From positions 62,001 through 126,000 of the forward strand of contig JAJPKA010000020.1 in assembly GCA_021323945.1 (NCBI GenBank): a stretch of 64,000 nt of DNA. Direction: 5' to 3'. This DNA is from Pseudomonadota bacterium. Its GTDB lineage: Bacteria > Desulfobacterota > Binatia > Binatales > Binataceae. The notes under the pieces are model-generated. The model did no database searches and was not told the DNA's origin. It saw only the letters and a list, made by a program, of their open reading frames with translations. Each line of letters begins with the position of its first letter. Position 1 is the first letter of the stretch. A program made the position numbers and the translations under genes. Of this stretch, positions 26,915-36,786 are shown piece by piece.

Positions 26915-28303
26915 TTATTTGCCAATACAGAATTCCCGAAAAATCGCATCGAGCACGTCTTCACTCGTAACCTCACCGGTTATCGAGCCCAGGGACTCGG
27001 ACGCAAGGGCAATTTCCAGCGCCACGATCTCGGGCGGCATGTGCTGGGTCAGCGCAGCCTCGGCAGCCGTGAGCGCAGCCAGAGCATGACCTAGCGCGTC
27101 ACGGTGACGTTCGCGCGAGATGACGATTCGGTCCTCCGGGTTACCGCCCGTATCGACCAGCTGCTGAACTTCTCGAGCTAGAGCTTCGCGACATTCGCTC
27201 AGACCTTGGCCCGAAACCGCGGAGAAATCTATTACGGGCATTGTCAAACCCGCAGCTTGGAGGTCCGTGACACATATCTGTTGTCGCAGGTCGCGTTTGT
27301 TTAGTAGCGCAACGCCTCTTCGGCCGCGCGCCAGATCGATTACTGTCAGGTCGTCAGCCTCGAGCGGTCGCGATGAGTCGAAAACCGCAATCAAAAGATC
27401 AGCCTGCCGGGCGCTCGCATTCGCACGCCTGATGCCGATTTGTTCGACTTCCTCGGAAGATTCCCTAATTCCCGCTGTGTCGATCAAGACCACAGAGCAC
27501 TCACCCAGGTCGAGGGATTCTTCGATAAGATCGCGGGTAGTGCCTGGGATGGCCGTAACGATAGCGCGTTCAACTCCGAGTAGAAGATTTAAGATGCTTG
27601 ACTTACCGACGTTGGGCTTGCCGATAATAGCGGCACGTGCGCCTTCACGAACCATCCGCCCGCGCGCAAAGCTCTGATAGAGACCCGCAATGCTCTCGCT
27701 GAGCGATCGCACTTGGGCGGCGATCTGGTCGCGGGATGGTAGATCAATATCCTCTTCGCTGAAATCGATTTCGGCCTCCAGATGAGCCCGAATAGAAATC
27801 AGAGGTTGCCGCAGACAGTTAATGCGCGCCTGCAGGGCACCTACCATCTGAGCCACGCTCTGATCCAAGGCGCTGGCGTTGCGCGCATCAATAAGATCAG
27901 CAATTGCTTCCGCTTCGGTGAGGCTGATTCGGCCGTTAAGGAAAGCACGGCGGGTGAACTCGCCAGGCTGCGCCGTCCTGGCACCTTCGGCCGTGGCCAG
28001 GGCCACGATTCGGCGAACGAGATAGCTGCCTCCGTGACAGTGCAATTCGGCTACATCTTCGCCGGTAAAGCTTCGCGGCCCGGGCATCACCACGCACATT
28101 GCACGGTCGAGCATTTTGTTAGTCGCGGGATCTCGAATTTCTCCGAGATACAGGCGACGCTCGATCATACGGTCCAATGCCCGCCCGGGACGCCAAAGTC
28201 TCTTAGCTATCCGTATAGCTTCAGGTCCCGAGAGGCGCACAATCGCCACCGCCCCGCGGCCAACGGGTGTTGCTGGTGCAACGATGGTGTCTTGAGCATA
28301 CAT
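26915..28303 (-). CDS. mnmE: tRNA modification GTPase MnmE
   Basis: 462-residue GTPase, partner of MnmG. DTIVAPATPVGRGAVAIVRLSG opens the folate-binding domain; the G domain has GKPNVGKSSILN (G1), DTAGIRESSE (G3) and NKRD (G4). The C-terminus ends in C-I-G-K, the conserved catalytic C-x-G-K tail. Complete and of canonical length. It is transcribed leftward, divergent from rpmH, instead of following jag in the same direction as in many bacteria. Confidence 0.97.
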   Translation of the reverse strand: MYAQDTIVAPATPVGRGAVAIVRLSGPEAIRIAKRLWRPGRALDRMIERRLYLGEIRDPATNKMLDRAMCVVMPGPRSFTGEDVAELHCHGGSYLVRRIVALATAEGARTAQPGEFTRRAFLNGRISLTEAEAIADLIDARNASALDQSVAQMVGALQARINCLRQPLISIRAHLEAEIDFSEEDIDLPSRDQIAAQVRSLSESIAGLYQSFARGRMVREGARAAIIGKPNVGKSSILNLLLGVERAIVTAIPGTTRDLIEESLDLGECSVVLIDTAGIRESSEEVEQIGIRRANASARQADLLIAVFDSSRPLEADDLTVIDLARGRRGVALLNKRDLRQQICVTDLQAAGLTMPVIDFSAVSGQGLSECREALAREVQQLVDTGGNPEDRIVISRERHRDALGHALAALTAAEAALTQHMPPEIVALEIALASESLGSITGEVTSEDVLDAIFREFCIGK

Positions 28304-28484
28304 CGGGCTGCTACTGTCACCGGTATCAATGCTAATCCGCCGGGATGCTTGCCCGCACTGCCGGCTTATGGTGTTATGAAAGCGTCGAGATCCAGCACAA
28401 TCTCTACTACATCAGCTCTAATAGCAACGATCGAATCGTAGGTGAGAGCTTTAGCACGAGTTCACCGACTGCAGTTGGCAACCG

Positions 28485-28643
28485 ATGAAACGAACTTACC
28501 AACCCCACAATCGCCGGCGCAAGCGTACCCATGGCTTTCTGGCCCGGATGGCGACTCCGGGAGGGCGCAACGTGCTTCGGCGGCGTCGTGCCAAGGGCCG
28601 GCGACGGTTGACCGTCACGATACCGCCCAAGCAGCCGGGCTAA
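28485..28643 (+). CDS. rpmH: 50S ribosomal protein L34
   Basis: 52 residues: [18 protein letters not shown], then the Arg/Lys-rich [27 protein letters not shown] core, so identification is secure. It ends in an extra I-P-P-K-Q-P-G tail, a few residues longer than usual (about 44-47). It opens the rpmH-rnpA-yidD-yidC-jag operon, with rnpA starting 8 bases after its stop. No strong ribosome site is visible upstream. Confidence 0.96.
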   Translation: MKRTYQPHNRRRKRTHGFLARMATPGGRNVLRRRRAKGRRRLTVTIPPKQPG

Positions 28644-28651
28644 AGGCTAAG

Positions 28652-29026
28652 ATGCAGACCTCGCGGTCGACGTTCACGGCCGCCGACAGATTACATCGTA
28701 GAGCTGAGTTTGTTCATGTGCAGCGTGTAGGTGTGCGATCGCAGACGGCTCATTTCGTTCTTTACGCGGCGCGCACCCACGACGCACCGACTGTCCGTTT
28801 AGGCACCACGGTACCTCGCAAATTGGGCAACGCTGTCGTACGGAACAAACTGAAGCGGCGCATTCGTGAATGTTTCCGGCTGCAATTGCGATCTCTGTTC
28901 GACTTGGGAACGTCATTAGTAGTCATCGGCCGCAACGGTGCCCAGAGTTTAACTACGTCTGCGGTGGCTGATGAGCTGGGGAATGCGGCGGGACAACTTA
29001 GAGCACGTTTGGAATCCCGAGTATGA
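28652..29026 (+). CDS. rnpA: Ribonuclease P protein component
   Basis: 124-residue basic protein that assists the RNase P RNA in 5' tRNA processing. The RNR signature R-N-K-L-K-R-R-I-R-E is present, preceded by VPRKLGNAVV, and TAADRLHRRAEFVHVQRVG matches the N-terminal strand and helix. The ATG at 28652 is used, since the longer open frame to 28442 overlaps rpmH. AAAGG lies just upstream. It overlaps yidD by 4 bases. Confidence 0.95.
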   Translation: MQTSRSTFTAADRLHRRAEFVHVQRVGVRSQTAHFVLYAARTHDAPTVRLGTTVPRKLGNAVVRNKLKRRIRECFRLQLRSLFDLGTSLVVIGRNGAQSLTTSAVADELGNAAGQLRARLESRV

Positions 29027-29328
29027 ATGGTGTACCAGTCAGCAATTCTACGTTCGTGACGATCTTCGATTATCCGCTCCGATGGCTTGCTTGGATCGCA
29101 CTACGGTTAATATCGGCCTATCGGGCTTTCATCTCACCGATCGCTATGACCGCCTGGGGTCCAGCGTGCCGATTCGAACCAACCTGTTCTGTTTATGCGG
29201 CCGAGGCAATATCACAACATGGAATAATCCGCGGTGGCTTGTTGGCAATTAAACGAATTTTGCAATGTCGACCACTTGGTGCGTATGGCTTTGACCCAGT
29301 TCCCGCGAAAATAGCAACGAGAAGCTAG
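29023..29328 (+). CDS. yidD: Membrane protein insertion efficiency factor YidD
   Basis: 101 residues. The compact family core is clear: L-I-S-A-Y-R-A-F-I-S-P, CRFEPTCSVYAAEAI, then RILQCRPLGAYGFDPVP, with the three conserved Cys. The start ATGA overlaps the rnpA stop. The N-terminus is about 20 residues longer than many homologues. It acts with YidC, encoded next. Confidence 0.94.
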   Translation: MNGVPVSNSTFVTIFDYPLRWLAWIALRLISAYRAFISPIAMTAWGPACRFEPTCSVYAAEAISQHGIIRGGLLAIKRILQCRPLGAYGFDPVPAKIATRS

Positions 29329-29366
29329 TCTGCAGGGAATGCTGAAGAATTTGAAACGGAGTTTCG

Positions 29367-31040
29367 TTGGACAACAACCGCCTTCTCATATCGATCATAG
29401 CTGTTCTCGGGATACTTTTACTGTACCAAGAGTTGCTCCAGTGGCGATATCCCGAGCTATACGCTCCTAAAAGCAAGCAACCGCAAAAATCAACTGTTTT
29501 TTCGGGCTTGAGCCCGTCGCCGCAGACCTTGGCGACGCCCGTCAGCGCGGTTGCTCAAAACGGCTATGTGCGAAGTTCACCTACTGGCAAGCTCGCCGGG
29601 GGAGTCGCACGTACCGTAACCGTTGAGACCAACGATTGTGAGGCTGTATTCACGACTCAGGGAGGGCGGTTGCAAAGCTTGAAACTGAAGAAGTTTAAAC
29701 AGAACAGCCAGCCCAATAGTCCCAGTTATGAGATGATCCGCCCCGGAGTGAGGCTCCCAATGGGGGTAATCATCAGTTACGGTGATAAAACCGAAGATGA
29801 CGCAGACGTTGTTTACTCGACCGAGGCGCCCGCAGCCATTCGTGCTACGCGTAGTAATCCTGCGACGCTAATTTTTACGGGCAATACTCGGAAAGGAGTG
29901 TCGGTTCAGAAAACCTTTGTCTTCTTCGATTCTGGTTACGTGTTCAGCTTAGCCGTTCAAGTCAAAAGCGCCACCCTAAAGCCCGACGGGATTGGGCTGA
30001 CGATGAGTCAACCGCTAACCGAACTTTCGGGTTACCGGGATTATCCTACTCTGCAATCCTATGTAAACGGAAAGGCGGCGAGCTTTGGCGAAAAGCAACT
30101 ACAAAAAGCTCCAGATACCTTGAATGGCACAGTTACCTATGTCGGCTTTGGCGACCGGTACTTTCTGGCCGCATTCCTGCCCATCCATCCATGGCATGCG
30201 ACCGTGGCAATGGATTATGTCGGCGATGAGGCTGACGCAAAGCTTTTTTTCCCTGGCTTAACGGCTGTCAGCACCAAGGTTTTCATGGGTCCGAAAGAGT
30301 TGCAGATTCTTGAAGCCGTTAACCCGGCGCTCAGCACGGCGCTAAATCTCGGATTTTGGGGAATAATCGCGATCCCGTTTCTGCGTCTGCTCAAGCTTTT
30401 TTATCGGATTGTGCCGAATTATGGCGTTGCTATCATCCTGCTTACAGTGCTAGTGCGGCTGTTGACGCTGCCCATGTCGATTAGAGGACAGCGTTCGATG
30501 ATGAAAATGCAGCGCTTACAGCCGCAGGTTGAACGCATCCGGGAGCGGTACAAGAACGAGCAGGATAAGCTTCATCACGAAATGATGGAGCTGTACAAGC
30601 GAAATCATGTCAACCCGCTCGGCGGATGCCTCCCGATGCTGATCCAATTTCCAGTATTTATTGGGTTGTACGAGGCTCTGCTTAATGCGGTTGAGTTGCG
30701 AAATGCGCCATTTATCGGGTGGATCCGTGACTTGGCGGCGCCGGATTGTCTGCCAATTCCTGGGGTTACAGTGCCATTCACAGACTTGCACGGAATTCCG
30801 GTGCTAGTCATCTTGATGGCTATAACCGCGTTCGTCCAACAGTGGATTTCGCCACGCAATCCCGATCCGAGCCAGCAGAAAATGATGATGTATATGCCAG
30901 TAATTTTCAGTGTGATTTTTATAGAATTGCCGGCTGGCTTATCTCTCTACTATTTCTTTTCAAACCTGCTTGGCGTAGTTCAGCAACTTATCCTTAACCG
31001 TGAATTCAAGCAGTACAGCCCTGTCACAACGGCCACATGA
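29367..31040 (+). CDS. yidC: Membrane protein insertase YidC
   Basis: 557-residue Oxa1/YidC insertase of the Gram-negative type. It has an N-terminal membrane anchor (LLISIIAVLGILLLYQELL), a large periplasmic beta-domain (about 60-310), then the conserved five-segment core with YGVAIILLTVLVRLLTLPM (after which a hydrophilic cytoplasmic loop follows), NPLGGCLPMLIQFPVFIGLYEAL and YFFSNLLGVVQQLI. The start codon is TTG at 29367 with GGAG just upstream. It overlaps jag by 4 bases. Confidence 0.97.
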   Translation: MDNNRLLISIIAVLGILLLYQELLQWRYPELYAPKSKQPQKSTVFSGLSPSPQTLATPVSAVAQNGYVRSSPTGKLAGGVARTVTVETNDCEAVFTTQGGRLQSLKLKKFKQNSQPNSPSYEMIRPGVRLPMGVIISYGDKTEDDADVVYSTEAPAAIRATRSNPATLIFTGNTRKGVSVQKTFVFFDSGYVFSLAVQVKSATLKPDGIGLTMSQPLTELSGYRDYPTLQSYVNGKAASFGEKQLQKAPDTLNGTVTYVGFGDRYFLAAFLPIHPWHATVAMDYVGDEADAKLFFPGLTAVSTKVFMGPKELQILEAVNPALSTALNLGFWGIIAIPFLRLLKLFYRIVPNYGVAIILLTVLVRLLTLPMSIRGQRSMMKMQRLQPQVERIRERYKNEQDKLHHEMMELYKRNHVNPLGGCLPMLIQFPVFIGLYEALLNAVELRNAPFIGWIRDLAAPDCLPIPGVTVPFTDLHGIPVLVILMAITAFVQQWISPRNPDPSQQKMMMYMPVIFSVIFIELPAGLSLYYFFSNLLGVVQQLILNREFKQYSPVTTAT

Positions 31041-32038
31041 ACCCGAATGATTCAATTGAAGTAAGCGCGCCGACTATTGAAAAGGCGATCAATCAGGCAC
31101 TGGAACAACTCGGTGCCCAACAGGACGACGTTACTATAGAGGTCCTCAACACACCTCGTGCGGGCGTCTTGGGCCTCGGAGCTCGACAAGCGCGGGTTCG
31201 AGTAACGCGTCGCGCTCCAGAGGGTGCGAGCAGCGGGGTGACCTCTCCGCCACCAGCTCCCCCGGCTGCACCAAAGCCAGGCGATGCCGCTTCCGTCGCG
31301 GATACGTCACCTGCTGAGACGACCCATCTCGAGACTTCGGCAGAAGAGGATTTGCAGAGCAAATCTGAGCCGGCTGAGGCCGAGCAGGAAAGCGAGCTCG
31401 AGGAAGTGCCTCCGGGCGCCGAGAAGCGTTCGCCGCAGTCTACCGCTGACCGCGACCTAGTCGCCCGCGAAGCTAGTGAACTCATGTCGCGGATCCTAGA
31501 ATTGATGGGCGAGAAAGCCACGGTCGAGATCGCTCACGGCGGGGGCGCCAGCGGGCTCGAGCTAAATATCAAAGGTGACGGGTCCGGACTGCTGATTGGA
31601 CGCCATGGCCAAACCTTGGACGCTCTCGAATATGTTGTTAACCGAATACTCGCCCGCAAACTGAAGGATGCCGCCCTGCCGGTGTCTATTGATACCGAGT
31701 CCTATCGAGCCCGGCGACGTCGCCAACTCCATCGAATGGCACTCGCCAAAGGGGAACAGGCGAAGCGGGAGCATCTCACGGTTGCACTTGAGCCGATGCC
31801 GCCGCGCGATCGCCGGATAATACATCTCGCTTTGAAAGACGATCCATTAGTTACAACCCGGTCTTCGGGAGAAGGGTTCCTGCGTTCGGTTGAGATAATG
31901 CCGGTCGATGATCGGCGAGAGGGGGCAGGAACCCGTGGCCGAGAGCGACGTCGCGAACGAGCTACAGAAGGCACACGCGAACGTAACCCGCCCGGTCAGC
32001 AGGGAGGGTTCAAGCGCGGCCAGAAGCGGATCGTTTAA
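31037..32038 (+). CDS. jag: Jag/KhpB RNA-binding protein (Jag_N-KH-R3H)
   Basis: 333 residues. The Jag_N domain (SIEVSAPTIEKAINQALEQLGAQ ... GVLGLGARQARVRVTRR) is followed by an acidic, Pro/Ala/Glu-rich linker (about 60-135), a KH domain with the loop LLIGRHGQTLDALEYVVNRI, and an R3H domain (SIDTESYRARRRRQLHRMA, PMPPRDRRIIHLAL). The last 35 residues are Arg-rich and disordered. It is the usual last member of the rpmH-yidC operon and probably binds RNA. ATGA overlap with yidC. Confidence 0.95.
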   Translation: MNPNDSIEVSAPTIEKAINQALEQLGAQQDDVTIEVLNTPRAGVLGLGARQARVRVTRRAPEGASSGVTSPPPAPPAAPKPGDAASVADTSPAETTHLETSAEEDLQSKSEPAEAEQESELEEVPPGAEKRSPQSTADRDLVAREASELMSRILELMGEKATVEIAHGGGASGLELNIKGDGSGLLIGRHGQTLDALEYVVNRILARKLKDAALPVSIDTESYRARRRRQLHRMALAKGEQAKREHLTVALEPMPPRDRRIIHLALKDDPLVTTRSSGEGFLRSVEIMPVDDRREGAGTRGRERRRERATEGTRERNPPGQQGGFKRGQKRIV

Positions 32039-32746
32039 AACCCATCGATTGCGTACCACGGCAACGACAAATCACTACCCGATGGGCAAGTCCCATCGAG
32101 TTTTGGGAGCGCAACCTCTCAGAACAAGCGGACTTCCAGGCAGAAAAGCCCAAAACCCTTTTCCGCAGCTACGAGTCTTCCAGCCATGAGCCTACAGGGT
32201 ATCACCGGGTCCGCCTATGGAAGACAACTCTGGCCTCAGCGGGTTGCGGAATTCTACAGCGTTTTGGCCAACGTGATCCAAGGGCTCGACAATCGGGGCG
32301 AATCATCAGGCGCGGTTACCTTGTGATGACTGAATGCCTCGAAAGACTTTGGTCAAGGGAGCTGCTCCTGGTGATGGCTAGCTTGAGCTCCCTTGGCGTC
32401 TTTTGGTTGTAAGCTTGCAAGACTACGCTCCGCGTCTCGCGCCGAGTTCTCAAACCCGTTCGGTCCGCGTTCGGCACGCCTGCGCCTCTGCCGGGTCTTT
32501 CTGCTAGCGGTCGCGCCTCACGGCTCTTAAGGTCAGCAGCGATGCAAGCCAGGTGGCGGACTAAAAAATGACGGGGACTTGGCTGAGGGAGTCTGCCAAC
32601 CTTTTCGACTGCGCTCAAAGCTCCACCACGAAGACCCGAACAATAAGCAAGCCAAACCTGTTGACTGAAGGTTCGAACTGCTGGCAGCTACTCGCCCACC
32701 CCTACTGATTCGTCCCAACACTGTTGCGCTCGGGTCGCGCACCCGG
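32039..32746. other. Intergenic region downstream of jag
   Basis: About 700 bases without a convincing gene between jag (+) and the ferredoxin gene (-). A 46-codon frame at 32186-32326 was examined and not accepted. It contains the strong stem-loop listed separately. Confidence 0.45.
32354..32395 (+). terminator. 10-bp stem-loop, possible terminator
   Basis: Perfect stem CAAGGGAGCT (32354-32363) / AGCTCCCTTG (32386-32395) with a 22-nt loop, followed by GCGTCTTTTGG. The T-run is short and offset, so this is a possible intrinsic terminator for the jag operon or for an RNA made from the gap. Confidence 0.4.
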
Positions 32747-33103
32747 TCAACCTTCGGTCCAACCCCATTTCGCTTTATTCGCAGCCACCTGCTCGGGTGT
32801 TGGGTGCTCCTTGGACTCGAAGGTTTTCACCTTGAACACCTCCGGATGGTCAACGGTACGATGGTTCAACTCTATATCGTCCTTGAAAATCTCGGGTACC
32901 GCAGGTTCCTCGAAGATTGCCTGCCATGGGCATTCGGGTTCGCAAGCGCCGCAGTCGATGCATTCGTCCGGATGAATGTAGAGCATGTTGGGAAAATTCT
33001 CGTGGTCGTCACCAACATATTCATAAATGCAGTCTACAGGGCAGACGCTGACACATCCCGTGTCGACACAATCGATGCAGAGCCGGGTTATGGTCCAAGG
33101 CAT
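32747..33103 (-). CDS. Ferredoxin with two Fe-S cluster motifs
   Basis: 118 residues; small cytoplasmic electron carrier. The first cluster site [14 protein letters not shown] (from Cys9) has an enlarged C-x2-C-x4-C-x3-C-P spacing; the second is [12 protein letters not shown] with normal C-x2-C-x2-C-x3-C-P. The spacing change and extra Cys after the first site fit the 7Fe (FdxA-like) or similar two-cluster ferredoxins. The C-terminal 50 residues are polar, ending [13 protein letters not shown] at 33103 preceded by AGAGGA. Partner enzyme unknown. Confidence 0.92.
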   Translation of the reverse strand: MPWTITRLCIDCVDTGCVSVCPVDCIYEYVGDDHENFPNMLYIHPDECIDCGACEPECPWQAIFEEPAVPEIFKDDIELNHRTVDHPEVFKVKTFESKEHPTPEQVAANKAKWGWTEG

Positions 33104-33587
33104 ACGTTCAAATCCTCTTCTAGGCGTAGCTCCTTCCTGCTAGTTACCCGCTAAGTTTTCAGGTCGAGGAGCGAAGCCGGGTTTTTACATTCATTCCGTC
33201 TCGTTGCGACAGGAAGATGTCGTTTCTCCGCAACTCATTTCCAGCCGGGCAGTGGCTGTGGGTACTTGAGTCGGATGATTCGTCATCAAATTTGTAATTT
33301 ATCTGGCACGACTAATCCAGCAAAGCAGGCAATAAGGCGCATTTCCCTTCTGACTTTTGGCGCTTCCTCGCGAAAAACGTGCGAGCGCTGTTATGCGAAA
33401 GACCAACAACCTTTGATGCCAGAAAAACATTGAGATCAGCAACTCCGCCAAGTACGTTTCAAGGTACGTCCGGTCAGTTGATTATGACCAAGCCGCTCGA
33501 CGCGCACGTAATCAATATCGTTGCGAAAAAATTTCAGGGTGCGTAGTCGCCCTAAGCCTCAACTCGTGAGTAGCAGGAGAAAAAACC
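33104..33587. other. Divergent promoter region (ferredoxin / fumC)
   Basis: About 480 bases between the divergent ferredoxin and fumarase genes, so both promoters should be here. No operator or promoter pair was recognised with confidence. Confidence 0.4.
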
Positions 33588-34994
33588 ATGGGCACCGTGG
33601 ACCGCAAATTCCGAATCGAAACCGACAGTATGGGCCAAATCGAGGTCCCAGCAGACCACTATTGGGGGGCACAAACTCAGCGTTCACTGATCCATTTCGC
33701 CATCGGTCATGAAACCATGCCGCGCTCGATCATTCGAGCTATCGGCATTCTGAAGAAGGCCGCCGCCGAAGTTAATCGCGAGCTGGGCAAGCTCGACCCC
33801 GACAAAGCTGAGTTGATCGTGCGTGCCGCCGACGAAGTCATCAGTGGCAAACTCGACGCCGAATTCCCGCTGAGAATCTGGCAGACCGGCAGTGGTACCC
33901 AGACAAACATGAATGCGAACGAGGTCATTTCCAACCGCGCTATCGAGCTCGCCGGCGGTGAAATGGGCAGCAAAAAACCAATCCACCCCAACGACCACGT
34001 GAACATGTCCCAGTCCTCAAATGACACCTTTCCGACCGCGATGCACATAGCCGCTGCCGAAGAGATCACACATCGTCTCTTACCCGCTCTTAAGACGCTC
34101 CGTGCTTCACTCGACCGCAAGCGAGCGGAATTCGAGCCCATCGTCAAGATTGGCCGCACGCACTTGATGGACGCGGTACCGCTCACGCTTGGCCAGGAGT
34201 TTTCAGGGTATATTGCGCAGTTGGATCAGGACATAGCTCGGATCGAAAGGGCATTGCCAGACGTGTTCGAATTGGCCATCGGCGGTACAGCTGTCGGCAC
34301 CGGGCTCAATACCCATCCCGAATTCGCCGACCGATGCGCATCGCGAATCGCGCAGCTTACAGGCCTCCGCTTCACCGCAGCCTCGAACAAGATCGCGGCG
34401 CTGGCCGCCCATGATGCCTTGGTGATGGTCTCAGGCGCACTAAAAACTTTGGCGTGCTCGCTCATGAAAATTGCCAATGATATTCGCTGGATGGGTTCGG
34501 GGCCGCGTTGCGGCCTGGCCGAATTGTCTCTCCCCGAAAATGAACCTGGCTCATCGATTATGCCCGGAAAGGTAAATCCGACCCAATCCGAAGCCATGAC
34601 CATGGTCTGTGCTCAGGTGATGGGCAATGACGCGGCCATCGGCTTCGCTGGTTCGCAGGGCAACTTTGAACTAAACGTGTTCAAACCGGTAATTATTCAC
34701 AACTTGCTTCAGTCAGTGACGCTGTTATCGGACGCGTGTACCTCCTTTGCGAAGTACTGCGTCGACGGGATTCAACCCAATCGAAGCCAGATTGAGCACT
34801 ATTTGAAGAGCTCATTAATGCTCGTCACCGCCCTCAGTCCCCACATCGGCTATGACAATGCGGCGAAAGTGGCTAAGCTGGCTCACCAGCGAGGCATTAC
34901 CTTGCGCGCAGCGTGCGAAGAACTGGGGATGATGAGCGGCGCTGAATTCGATCGGTTAGTGCGGCCGGAAAAGATGATTCAGCCCGGCGATTAG
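33588..34994 (+). CDS. fumC: Class II fumarate hydratase
   Basis: 468-residue TCA-cycle enzyme interconverting fumarate and malate. [51 protein letters not shown] and the flexible-loop signature [16 protein letters not shown] are intact, including the catalytic Ser of the SS loop. The ATG follows AGGAG with a seven-base spacer. Normal length. Confidence 0.97.
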   Translation: MGTVDRKFRIETDSMGQIEVPADHYWGAQTQRSLIHFAIGHETMPRSIIRAIGILKKAAAEVNRELGKLDPDKAELIVRAADEVISGKLDAEFPLRIWQTGSGTQTNMNANEVISNRAIELAGGEMGSKKPIHPNDHVNMSQSSNDTFPTAMHIAAAEEITHRLLPALKTLRASLDRKRAEFEPIVKIGRTHLMDAVPLTLGQEFSGYIAQLDQDIARIERALPDVFELAIGGTAVGTGLNTHPEFADRCASRIAQLTGLRFTAASNKIAALAAHDALVMVSGALKTLACSLMKIANDIRWMGSGPRCGLAELSLPENEPGSSIMPGKVNPTQSEAMTMVCAQVMGNDAAIGFAGSQGNFELNVFKPVIIHNLLQSVTLLSDACTSFAKYCVDGIQPNRSQIEHYLKSSLMLVTALSPHIGYDNAAKVAKLAHQRGITLRAACEELGMMSGAEFDRLVRPEKMIQPGD

Positions 34995-35088
34995 GTTATC
35001 GGTCAGGCGATGGTCGCCAGGTCTGTCTGCTTGCGTTGAGCGCGTGCCATACAACCGTCCGTGCGGAGAAGTTCTTGGCTAGCCGGTT

Positions 35089-35949
35089 TCAGTTAACCTG
35101 CTCCCAGGCATGATAAGAGCTGCGTACCAAAGGACCAGCCTCAACATGCCTGAAGCCAAGAGCAAGCGCTTCGTTTTTCAAATCTGTGAATTCTGCTGGC
35201 GGGACATAGCGGACTACTGGTAAATGCCGGAGCGAAGGCCGCAAATACTGGCCGAGCGTCAGGATGTCACAGTCCTGAGCCCGCAAGTCGTTAAAGACCT
35301 GCAAAAGCTCGCTACGCTCCTCGCCGAGCCCCAACATGATGCCGGCCTTAGTCAAGATCTTGCGCCCCAAGGCCAGCGCCGTTTGCTTGGCATATCCCAA
35401 GACCTCTAAAGAGCGGTGATAATGCCCACCCGGACGACACTTCCGATAGAGGCTCGGGACGGTCTCAATATTATGGTTATAAATATCGACCGGCGAGCGG
35501 ATGACGGTTTCAACGCTCTCATGCGAGCCTTTAAAATCCGGTACCAAGACTTCGATCCGCGTGGACGGAGCCGCCTGTTTGATAGCGAGAGCGGTCGCGG
35601 CGAAATGCGCAGCCCCACCATCTTTGAGGTCATCGCGATCGACCGATGTCACCACAACGTGCTTTAAGCTCAGCCGACAAACGGCTTCCGCGATTCGCCG
35701 CGGCTCGTCCGGATCCAGCGGGCGAACACGCCCATGACTAACTGCGCAGTACGGGCAATTACGAGTGCACACATCGCCCATCAACATAAACGTGGCTGTT
35801 CGGTGGCTGAAGCATTCACCGATATTTGGGCAGCAAGCCTCTTGACAAACCGTGTGCAACTTCAGTTCGGCCAACAGTGCGCGGGTCCGGAAGTACTCCG
35901 GCGACAGGGGTGCACGCACCTTGATCCAATCAGGGTGTTTTCGTTCCAT
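35089..35949 (-). CDS. lipA: Lipoyl synthase
   Basis: Radical SAM enzyme that inserts two sulfurs into octanoylated proteins. The auxiliary cluster C-x4-C-x5-C is CQEACCPNIGEC, and the radical SAM cluster C-x3-C-x2-C is CTRNCPYC. The C-terminal Ser ligand of the auxiliary cluster is in RSSYHAW. The start is ATG at 35949 (or the adjacent 35952), giving 286-287 residues; the longer open frame to 36057 would extend far into lipB. The overlap with lipB is about 20 bases. Last gene of the pdh-lip run. Confidence 0.96.
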   Translation of the reverse strand: MERKHPDWIKVRAPLSPEYFRTRALLAELKLHTVCQEACCPNIGECFSHRTATFMLMGDVCTRNCPYCAVSHGRVRPLDPDEPRRIAEAVCRLSLKHVVVTSVDRDDLKDGGAAHFAATALAIKQAAPSTRIEVLVPDFKGSHESVETVIRSPVDIYNHNIETVPSLYRKCRPGGHYHRSLEVLGYAKQTALALGRKILTKAGIMLGLGEERSELLQVFNDLRAQDCDILTLGQYLRPSLRHLPVVRYVPPAEFTDLKNEALALGFRHVEAGPLVRSSYHAWEQVN

Positions 35950-36727
35950 CATCAGCCGTTGCAATCGGCAACTCCGCCGAGATGTTAGGTTGCATGAACT
36001 GACTAAAGTAGGTCGGATGGCGCCTGAAGATTTCGTGGTAGCCGAAAACCTGGGCAAACTGGTAAGCGACGACCTCGCTGCACGATTCGCACGTCAGCGT
36101 TGGCAGCCCTTGCGCCGCAATCGAGGTCATCCGACAATCGGCGATGCCGCATGGCACGATGGCATCGAACCGTTTTAGATCGGTAGTGACGTTAAGAGCG
36201 AAGCCGTGCAGCGAAACCCATCGGCGGAAACCAACTCCGATGGATGCGATTTTTTCCAACCCTACCCAGACCCCAGTCAGTCCTGAGCGACGTTGCGCTG
36301 CGATTCCCAAGGTCGCAAGGGCATCGATTAAAACCTGCTCGAGGCCTCTCAGATAACGCAGCACATCGCGTTCCGCGCCTTCAAGTTTCAGGATTGGGTA
36401 ACCGACCAGCTGGCCTGGCCCGTGATAAGTAACTTGGCCGCCGCGTGAGACTCGAAAAACCGGCACATTGCCCGGATCGAGCACAAAGCGCTCGTCTGCG
36501 CCACGCCCCAGAGTGTAAACATGAGGATGCTCAAGCAGTAAGAGACAGTCACCAATTGCGTTGCAAAGCCGGGCGGTGACCAGGCAATTTTGCAAGGCTA
36601 GAGCTGTTTGATATTCAACGCTACCCAGCCAGGTGACGTTTAAGACGCGTGAAGGAACGGATGGGCGAGGGCAGTCAGCCTGAACCGTGAGCTCATTCAC
36701 ACCGTGTCCGGTCAACATATTGAACAC
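35930..36727 (-). CDS. lipB: Octanoyltransferase LipB
   Basis: 265 residues. Moves octanoyl from ACP to lipoyl domains, making LipA's substrate. Signatures are TLGRGADERF, RGGQVTYHGPGQLVGYPILKL and SLHGFALNVTTDLKRFDAIVPCGI, with the catalytic Cys in P-C-G-I and the Lys equivalent near KIASIGVGFRR. The start is GTG at 36727 or ATG at 36718; neither has a clear ribosome site. Sits between lpdA and lipA. Confidence 0.95.
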   Translation of the reverse strand: MFNMLTGHGVNELTVQADCPRPSVPSRVLNVTWLGSVEYQTALALQNCLVTARLCNAIGDCLLLLEHPHVYTLGRGADERFVLDPGNVPVFRVSRGGQVTYHGPGQLVGYPILKLEGAERDVLRYLRGLEQVLIDALATLGIAAQRRSGLTGVWVGLEKIASIGVGFRRWVSLHGFALNVTTDLKRFDAIVPCGIADCRMTSIAAQGLPTLTCESCSEVVAYQFAQVFGYHEIFRRHPTYFSQFMQPNISAELPIATADDGTKTP

Positions 36728-36786
36728 AATCCGCTGGAGTTACCGTTACGGACTCCCAGTGTCTGATGTTGCAATCACGGTTCGAG

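Noticed and set aside
28304-28484. Possible oriC between mnmE and rpmH
   Set aside because: The gap is not AT-rich and shows no TTATCCACA-type boxes; dnaA is not in the window.
32186-32326. 46-codon frame after jag
   Set aside because: No ribosome site, no family and no coding signal beyond openness.
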